The notes under the pieces were generated by a model that saw only the letters and a list, made by a program, of their open reading frames with translations, was not told the DNA's origin and did no database searches. Shown here piece by piece: positions 57,890 through 64,000 of a stretch of 64,000 bases of DNA; position 1 is the first letter of the stretch, and every line of letters begins with the position of its first letter. The position numbers were made by a program, and so were the translations under genes. Source of the DNA: Adiantum capillus-veneris (taxonomy: Eukaryota; Streptophyta; Polypodiopsida; Polypodiales; Pteridaceae); the NCBI GenBank assembly GCA_014529385.2, contig CM043967.1:127511182-127575181 (forward strand). The letters run 5' to 3'.

Positions 57890-58780
57890 CTATATACTCA
57901 ATTAATTTTGCAATGTGAAAGTTATGTGGAGTTTAGCTTCACAATCTCTTTGTCTCTCTCTCTCTCTCTCTCATTGTCTTTCTTTCTCTCCATCTGCTCG
58001 CTATCATTGTCAAAAAGAGGGAGGAAGAGAGAACATAACTTACACAACTGCAACACCATTCGACATGTCCATTTGTTTCAACAAATAGAGATTTACATAC
58101 CAAAACGAGGTTTTAGTTACAAATCTTGAGATTTAAGATACAAAGAGAGCTTAGTATTGTTTGGGAGATTTAATTTAAATCATGGGCTTGTTTTTCAAAA
58201 AGATCACATACACAAAATTCTAAATTGCCAAATGAATCACTTGGACCCGCATTGCCTATCTCTTCTTCGTTAACATGCCCATACCTTGCCTCGTACCATG
58301 CCAACTTTCTTTCTAGCTCTACTATACAAGCGTGCAGCATGGCTGTTGGACGGGGAGCGACTCACACACCCATGAAGTGCATGCCAACACTACCTAGATC
58401 AACATAATGTCAATCGAGGACACAGATGACACGATAGGCACACGGAGGAAATCTCTTTAACTTGTCAGGCTGAGACCATCCTACACATACAACACTCTGG
58501 AAGGCTAACTAAACCACAATCAAGAACCTCACTGCTCTCAACTACACCACCTAGCCACATACACACATACGGAAGGTAACTCGCCAAATCATGCCAGATT
58601 CGTACGAAACTTAAGGAACACCATCCCCTCACTAGGATACACCTATCCCTACGCTTCTACACTCAAAACCCTCACTCTAAACCCGTCTGCGGAAAACGCG
58701 TAGGATGACAGAACAGAATTTTGAAAGTGCCCGAAACTGAAATTTATGAGTACCTATGCGTAGCTTATGTCGCCATGATT
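57890..58780. other. no gene seen
   Basis: A short (CT)n at 57953-57972 and otherwise unassigned sequence, with a partial palindrome at 58695. Confidence 0.4.
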
Positions 58781-59298
58781 CTATAGACTACTAGCACGCA
58801 GAAAACACACGTCGTTTGATACACTTACAGCCACAAATAGCTCGTAGATGCGTCGGCATGTGCGCTTCTTCTCGCGTGGAATGCTTGGCGTTGTCGCGTA
58901 GCTCTCCTCGAGCCTACAGCAATGGTGCAGTCGGATCTCCAATGCGTTGAGCGAGCCGGGCGTAGCGAGAGGATGAAGCTCACACTCACTCTCTTTCTCT
59001 CTCACACACAGTAGACGGCAGCGCTAAGTTTGATTATGATAAAAGTCTTCTTACAAAATGACCTAGGTACCTTATATACTAAGGCTACCTTAGGTTTAAC
59101 CAAAAATGGGGTTGAAAGGTCAAATGGCTTTGTATTTACAATCTGGAAGTGCCATTGCACCCCGGCTTTTGAAACTAGAATAACTACTCATTACAAATGA
59201 CGTTTATAGCCATAATCCGCAGCATTTCATAACTCGCAAAAGATAAGACTTTGGTACGAAACTTGAGTTATGTTGTTTTGTTGACCTAGCGGTCAACA
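58781..59298 (-). repeat. LTR of minus-strand element D (extent uncertain)
   Basis: On the minus strand the LTR starts TGTTGACCGCTAGGTCAACA at 59298, directly after a polypurine tract. A TATATAAG at 59071-59078 (minus) and a downstream GA-rich part (58990-59010) fit promoter and leader. The far end is not defined and no second LTR is visible. Confidence 0.55.
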
Positions 59299-59905
59299 TT
59301 CCCCCCTTCCGCGTTCATGTCGTCCTCGACATGACCTGATTGTCGATGTCGATGTGGTCTTTGCTGTCGTTTTGTTGTTGGAAAGAAAGTATAGACATAT
59401 AGCCTTTGTAGTAGCTTGTCCTTTTCGTCCAATCCGATGTACATAGTCTTTACATGATTCAGAAAAATCATAATTGATGACGAACTTTATGTCTTTCACA
59501 TCCACGCTCCGAGCTGCAGCATCTGTTTCTGTCATTATAGGTCTACTGCCAGATCTAAATTCAAAAAGAACCCAATGTCGTTTAACTTGACTCTTATCAT
59601 CATGGATAGAGAAAGCTCCATCCATCACTTGCTCCAGCAAATCTGTCAATTCGGAGTATTTGTGATTCTCAGAAACAACTTCTACAATCTGTAGAATTGA
59701 GTGATTGGCTTTCTGATCTTGTGAGCCAATGACAACTTTGTAAGGATTTTGTAGAAATTGTATGGCTAAACCCTGAACTTCTTTAGGCCAAGTTACACTC
59801 CAATGCAAAGTCTGTCTGTCAGGCCGAAGCCAGGACTTAAGTATGCTAATTTGAGGTTCAAAACCCTGCCGAGCATTCGATGCGCATTATCAAGGACAAG
59901 ATTTT
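59293..59905 (-). pseudogene. DEAD-box RNA helicase pseudogene (DDX5/DBP2-type)
   Basis: The minus strand contains SVTWPKEVQGLAIQFLQNP, NHSILQIVEVVSENHKYSEL, IHDDKSQVKRHWVLFEFRSG, DVKDIKFVINYDF and DYVHRIGRKG, the C-terminal helicase domain of p68/DBP2-like ATP-dependent RNA helicases. Upstream in another frame are GFEPQI and a degraded motif II (LDNAH for DEAD). About 25 residues between the VMDG and SIHDD blocks are missing, and motif V has lost its Gly (ARSVD). There is no intron in the retained part. It lies inside element D, next to its polypurine tract and on the same strand, which suggests a captured gene fragment. Confidence 0.8.
59299..59310 (-). other. polypurine tract of element D
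   Basis: Minus strand GGAAGGGGGGAA directly before the LTR start TGTTGACC. Confidence 0.65.
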
Positions 59906-59909
59906 GAGA

Positions 59910-60930
59910 TCCTCTGATTACCCTTATGTCTGCTCTTCTTCATTGGGAACTTCTTCGTTCTTGTGCAATCATGTTGTTAGTGTTGTCTGCAGCTTTGTCA
60001 TTGTAGGCCATTCTTCGACTCGCCATTGAGGAGAAGTATGCTATGATCTGAAATTGGTGTTCCAATTCATTTGTCAATTGATTTGAGTAGCATTTACTTA
60101 TTGTTGATGTAGAAGGAATATGTACAAGAGGATGGTGATAGGTGTCTTTAGATTAGGGTCTAAAACCTGGATGACCAAAGGGAAAAAAAAACCGGTGGGA
60201 AAAAAATGCCTTTGGTATACGCTCTTATTGGAGTTGAGCAGTTGAACGTGAAGTACATGTTCATGAAAGGTGAGTGCTTGGGTGAAACACGGAAAGAGTG
60301 CCTGATGCAAGTGCCAATTATGGGACACTCTATATGCATATGAGAAATTTGTCAACAAAAGCATGCAATGTGAAAGAAGGAGATGATGGGTGTTTCGAGG
60401 AATAAATGTAGCACATGTGACATCAAAAGATGTCTCAATAGCTTCCACCTTTCCAAGAAGGGTTTTCGATGTAGAAGGTTCTCCACTCGTATCTCACTGT
60501 GCTCAGTACGTGAGTGTCTTTTGGACCTTCTCCTTCACTTCACCAGACTTAAGTACTTAGACTTCGACTCTTTTGCTCTCCATATCTGAAATGAAAAATA
60601 ATAAACTTTAATGAGACAGGTCTTAGCACTTAGAAAAGAGAGATTCTTTAGAGGATTTCATCGATCCAACTTGAAATACTTTACAACCTTAACTTGAAGA
60701 ACTTTAAAGACGTCACTGAAAATATGATCAAAGATGTAGTTTGAAATATCACCACACATTGCACACCATAAATGACAAAAAAGTTTGTTACTTGTCTAAT
60801 CATCAACAAGCCTCAAGCCAGATTTGGTTACAACATGATATCCAACATTATGGGCTCCATTCAAACAAAAGCTAAAATCCCATATTTTAGGTCTATCTAA
60901 GGGTTTCGAGAATTTTCCACTGGCAAGATG
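59910..60930. other. no gene supported
   Basis: Unassigned sequence between the helicase and kinase remnants; short frames on both strands show no family resemblance. Confidence 0.4.
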
Positions 60931-60935
60931 TTTGT

Positions 60936-61901
60936 TTACATTTCACAAAAAAGTTCGCGCTTGAGAACCTCGGAGGGCTCTAGAATACACGCAACCAAGC
61001 GTCCAAGAATATATGAGAGACTATATATATCAGACGCTTTGGTGAAAGGAGGAGGATTGGTGCTTATATTTTCAGGGGTAGTCCATGGATAATCTCGCTC
61101 AAATTGAGCTCTAGTTTGAGGGGTGCGATTTGGTAGCTTGGGAAATGTTGCCAAAGTGTTTGATGGTGTACTTTGTCCCCAATACGCAATGCCAGCATCC
61201 ACTTCTCGCTCGCCAAAATGTAGTAGAATATTCTAGTATGTAGATCATTGTGAATGAAGTCACGACTATGCACGAAATTCATCGTCTGCAGCAAAGCGTT
61301 GTAGATCGGAAAAATGTTGTTTGTGAACTGCTATACAGTTCCAGATGTGTGTTGAAACTCTGTGATTTGCAGGCTTACTTCCATCATGATGACATGCTTG
61401 AATCCACTACTCAAGGTGACCTCCATTCCAAATCTTGAAGATCAACATAGGCCTTTTGCTATAACAAACAAGAGCATGCGGCAATATCATGCAACAATGC
61501 TGAACAGTTGTAGCAGTTGTCTCCTCTAGCACAATTTGTAAAGTCGGCTTGCTTCCTATCTGGTCCTTGTAGATCTTTGTGGCATAGACAAGATCTTTGA
61601 AGAGAGGATGAGCCACTGAAACTTGTTTCACATTTGCAAAATGCCCCTCACCTAATTGGGGTGCTTGCAAGTGAAAGATAGAATGCTCTCCAAGTAAGTG
61701 TAGGACAGGAGGACACGTCGTATCATCCAGATGTACAGCTAAGGGCTGAGCACCTGAAGGAGGAGGTACATCCTCTTCTGTCCTAGGACGTTTTGAAGAG
61801 CCTTTGATCTTATCCTTGCTCTTCAATTGTGAATGTAGCTGTGCCACAAGCTTCATTTGCTCTTTGATTCCAGGTTTGGTTTTGATTTCTGGATGAACCA
61901 T
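60936..61901 (-). pseudogene. protein kinase-like pseudogene
   Basis: An N-terminal part from ATG at 61901 (MVHPEIKTKPGIKEQ) has a basic/Pro segment. The kinase then starts with the glycine loop LGEGHFANVKQV, the Lys in YATKIYKD and a hinge-like MLIFKIWNGGHL. After a stop and a frame change the catalytic loop FVHSRDFIHNDLHT appears, then, one frame further, GIAYWG, a TPE in place of APE (YPWTTPENIS) and SDIYSLSYILGRL. No DFG motif is seen. Two frame changes and a stop indicate a pseudogene. Confidence 0.65.
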
Positions 61902-61909
61902 GCTCTCAA

Positions 61910-62335
61910 AGCTTCTAGTTACCTAGCCTAATAATTGCTTTATTGTGTTATGCATCACTCCATTAGTGCGTAGAGCTGGGTCAAATGAAACAGGGAATGC
62001 ACTGCACAGCTTCGGCCCACAAGTTTAATCACAAAATCCCCACAAGTTTAATCACAAAATCATCAAAATTTTCCTGCAGTGGATCAAATGCCCGTGACAA
62101 ATGATCATCTGAAGCTCCATAGAGAGGAAAACTAGAGCATCACAAATGATTTTGCAATGTTGATGCATTAACTTTGTCTCTACCATGGCTGAAGCCTGAA
62201 AATACATGAAGCAGATATAAGTAAAGGTAAATCTAGAATAGATATAAATTTGACATACATGATTGTAAATCGTTCTAAACAAAAACATTTCATGACAATA
62301 ATAACAGCTAGCAATGAAATACCTTTAAAAAAATA
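61910..62335. other. no gene seen
   Basis: AT-rich stretch without a supported frame. A short direct repeat CCACAAGTTTAATCACAAAAT occurs twice at about 62018-62060 (first 20 bases identical). Confidence 0.4.
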
Positions 62336-62339
62336 TAAT

Positions 62340-63280
62340 TCCTCCATGCAGTGTGACACAGTGGTCAACAACAGCCAAAGATGAAAAAACACATAATAAC
62401 AATCTCCTTGCAATGCGATGTGGAAGTCCGCAGCTATCAGGGACGAAGGATTAATACTACCTAACCTCTCTCTACAGTGAGGTACGGTGGTCAGCAACAA
62501 GTAGAGACGAGAAATTTATTAAATTCAACCAACCTGTAGTGCGATGCGATGGTCAAAGCATTCAGGATCGAAGGATGTAAAAATATGTATCCCCTCCCTG
62601 CAGTGCGACACGGTGGTCAACAACAATCAGAGACAAAGAATCCATTAAATCCAATATCCCTGTAGTGTGAGGTGATGGTTAGCAACAACCAAGAATAATG
62701 TATTTTAAAAACACTAAACCCCTCCCTGCAGTGCGACATGGTGGTTAGCAACAATCAAAGATGAGGAATCTAATAAATCCAATCTTCTTGCACTACGACA
62801 CAATGGTCAACAATAGTCAAGAATGAAGGATTTGACAACCCTAAACCCCTCCCAGTAGTGCAACACGGTGGTCAACAACAAACAAAGATGAAGAATCTAA
62901 TAAATCCAATCTTCTTGTGGTGCGACGTGATGGTCAGCAACAGTCAAGAACAAAGGATTTGGCAACCCTAAACTCCTCTCTACAGTGCGACATGGTGGTC
63001 AGCAAAACAGACAAAAACGAAGCATCTATTTTGTAAAATCCAATCTTCCAGTAGTGCGACAAAATGGTTAGCAACAACTAGGAAGAAAAGATGTAAGATA
63101 ACTAACTCCTACCTGCAGTGCAACCTAATGGTCAACAACAACCAGGGATGGAAAATCTAATTGTACAACCTACTCCCTGCAGTGCGACACGGAGGTCAGT
63201 AGCAGTCAAGGACGAAGCGTCTAAAGTCTATCCCCCTTGTACTGTGTAACGAGGATCAACACAGTCAAGGACGGGTGTCT
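62340..63280 (+). repeat. minisatellite, about 15 units of about 63 bp
   Basis: Each unit has CCCTGCAGTGCGACACGGTG, GTCA(A/G)CAACAA, AAGGAT or GAATCT and an A-rich end. Units begin near 62346, 62412, 62472, 62535, 62597, 62660, 62726, 62790, 62850, 62915, 62976, 63048, 63112, 63177 and 63236. Alternate units are more alike (GTAGTGCGA against GCAGTGCGA forms), suggesting a two-unit higher-order period. Confidence 0.85.
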
Positions 63281-63287
63281 AAACCTA

Positions 63288-63400
63288 TAGACTAACACTG
63301 AGGTGTGATAAAAGCTCCACAACAACAGCGCTAGCAAAAACAAGATGCAAACTAACACTGAGGTGCAAGCAAAGCTCCACAACAATAGCGTTAGCAAATA
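63288..63400 (+). repeat. 60-bp tandem duplication
   Basis: Two copies starting CTAACACTGAGGTG and containing AAAGCTCCACAACAA(C/T)AGCG, 59-60 bases apart. Confidence 0.85.
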
Positions 63401-63558
63401 AAATTCACAAAAAAAACATAGAAAATTAGAAGAAAAATTACCTTCTTTGCTCGGCTTGGCTCGGCTTGGCTCTACTCTGCTCTCTCTCTCTCTAGCAACT
63501 CTCTCTCTAGCAATCACGACAGTTTGTTCGAACTATCACGGCGCCTTTTTTTTTCAGG

Positions 63559-63613
63559 CAAATAGTATTTCGATCAAAATATTGTTCATATAGTTCGATC
63601 AAAATACTATTTG
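63559..63613. repeat. short inverted repeat
   Basis: CAAATAGTATTTCGATC and GATCAAAATACTATTTG pair over 17 bases (one mismatch) around a 21-base loop. Confidence 0.75.
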
Positions 63614-63619
63614 TTCGGA

Positions 63620-64000
63620 GATACGCATATAATATGGGTATACAATGTATAACAGTGAAATATACGCACAATTTTTTATATACGGGTGTATAAATGAAAC
63701 TTAGCACATGTCAAGCCCTAGCTAGGTTACCCTCAAAGAGTGTCCAAAGCCTATTGGTTGGCCTCCCAAGGGGTCCGATGATAATTAAGTAGATTTAATT
63801 AATTTCTTTCGCATTTATCAAGTCCTCGCTCTCAAAGGGAAAAGGGGGACACTTGTCCCAAGACTACCCTTGTTGCTTGTAATGCATCCTACATGTGATT
63901 GGCCAGACTTGCAGGGGTCCAATGAGCAACCAAAGCAAGAAGGGGGCTAGCTTGGGGGGTATATTCTCCCACACACACTCATGCACACGCTCATTGTGTG
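63620..64000. other. no gene seen
   Basis: Unassigned end of the window with a CA-rich tail near 63970. Confidence 0.4.

Noticed and set aside
60098-60448. Minus-strand 116-codon frame
   Set aside because: No family resemblance and low-complexity leucine content.

Overview
The window looks like nuclear DNA of a large-genome land plant, more likely a non-flowering one than a crop-type angiosperm. The grounds are Ty3-type LTR retrotransposons with an Asp-tRNA-type primer-binding site, spliceosomal introns, a plant-like histone H3 fold, long dinucleotide repeats, and a transposase type I recall from bryophyte and lycophyte proteins (recall, not checked). I found no rRNA, tRNA or CRISPR and no clearly intact host gene. 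Almost everything is mobile-element DNA at different stages of decay.

Layout. 1-6467: minus-strand Ty3-type element A, cut by the window edge. 6469-8700: a LINE fragment, a diverged tandem duplication, and an inverted piece of a retroelement 3' ORF. 8705-47911: retroelement B1, split by B2 (11099-39112), a second member of the same family. B2 has 907-bp and about 806-bp LTRs and a 5-bp TTGAC target duplication. B2's 3' LTR is itself split by a 9.83-kb DNA transposon (28689-38517), which contains a 247-bp hAT-like MITE (32154-32400): four nested levels. B1 also carries a 449-bp foldback element. 47912-49370: an unassigned stretch and large simple repeats. 49380-54480: gag-protease element C, with no reverse transcriptase or integrase and with a second copy of the MITE. 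54491-58780: LTR-like DNA, simple repeats, a 62-bp minisatellite and a palindrome cluster. 58780-59905: minus-strand element D with a DEAD-box helicase pseudogene against its polypurine tract. 60936-61901: a decayed protein kinase. 62340-63280: a 63-bp minisatellite.

Most striking is the DNA transposon. Its plus strand carries a decayed transposase and then an intact 298-codon gene whose first nine residues equal the histone H3 tail and whose last ~88 residues are an H3 histone fold, separated by ~195 residues of acidic/basic linker with a nuclear localisation signal. Two minus-strand multi-exon genes converge on it, with two large hairpins between. The H3-like frame is open while the transposase has several in-frame stops.

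Family B is also unusual. Its coding order is gag, protease, RT, RNase H, two tandem integrase zinc domains, integrase core, a second retropepsin-like domain (DTG), a W-[VI]-P-K repeat region, a 90-codon small ORF and a decayed ~3.5-kb 3' ORF. Its leader and post-pol spacer carry recurring 22-bp palindromes centred on CGCG. A different 22-bp palindrome, also centred on CGCG, recurs at 56.8-58.7 kb.
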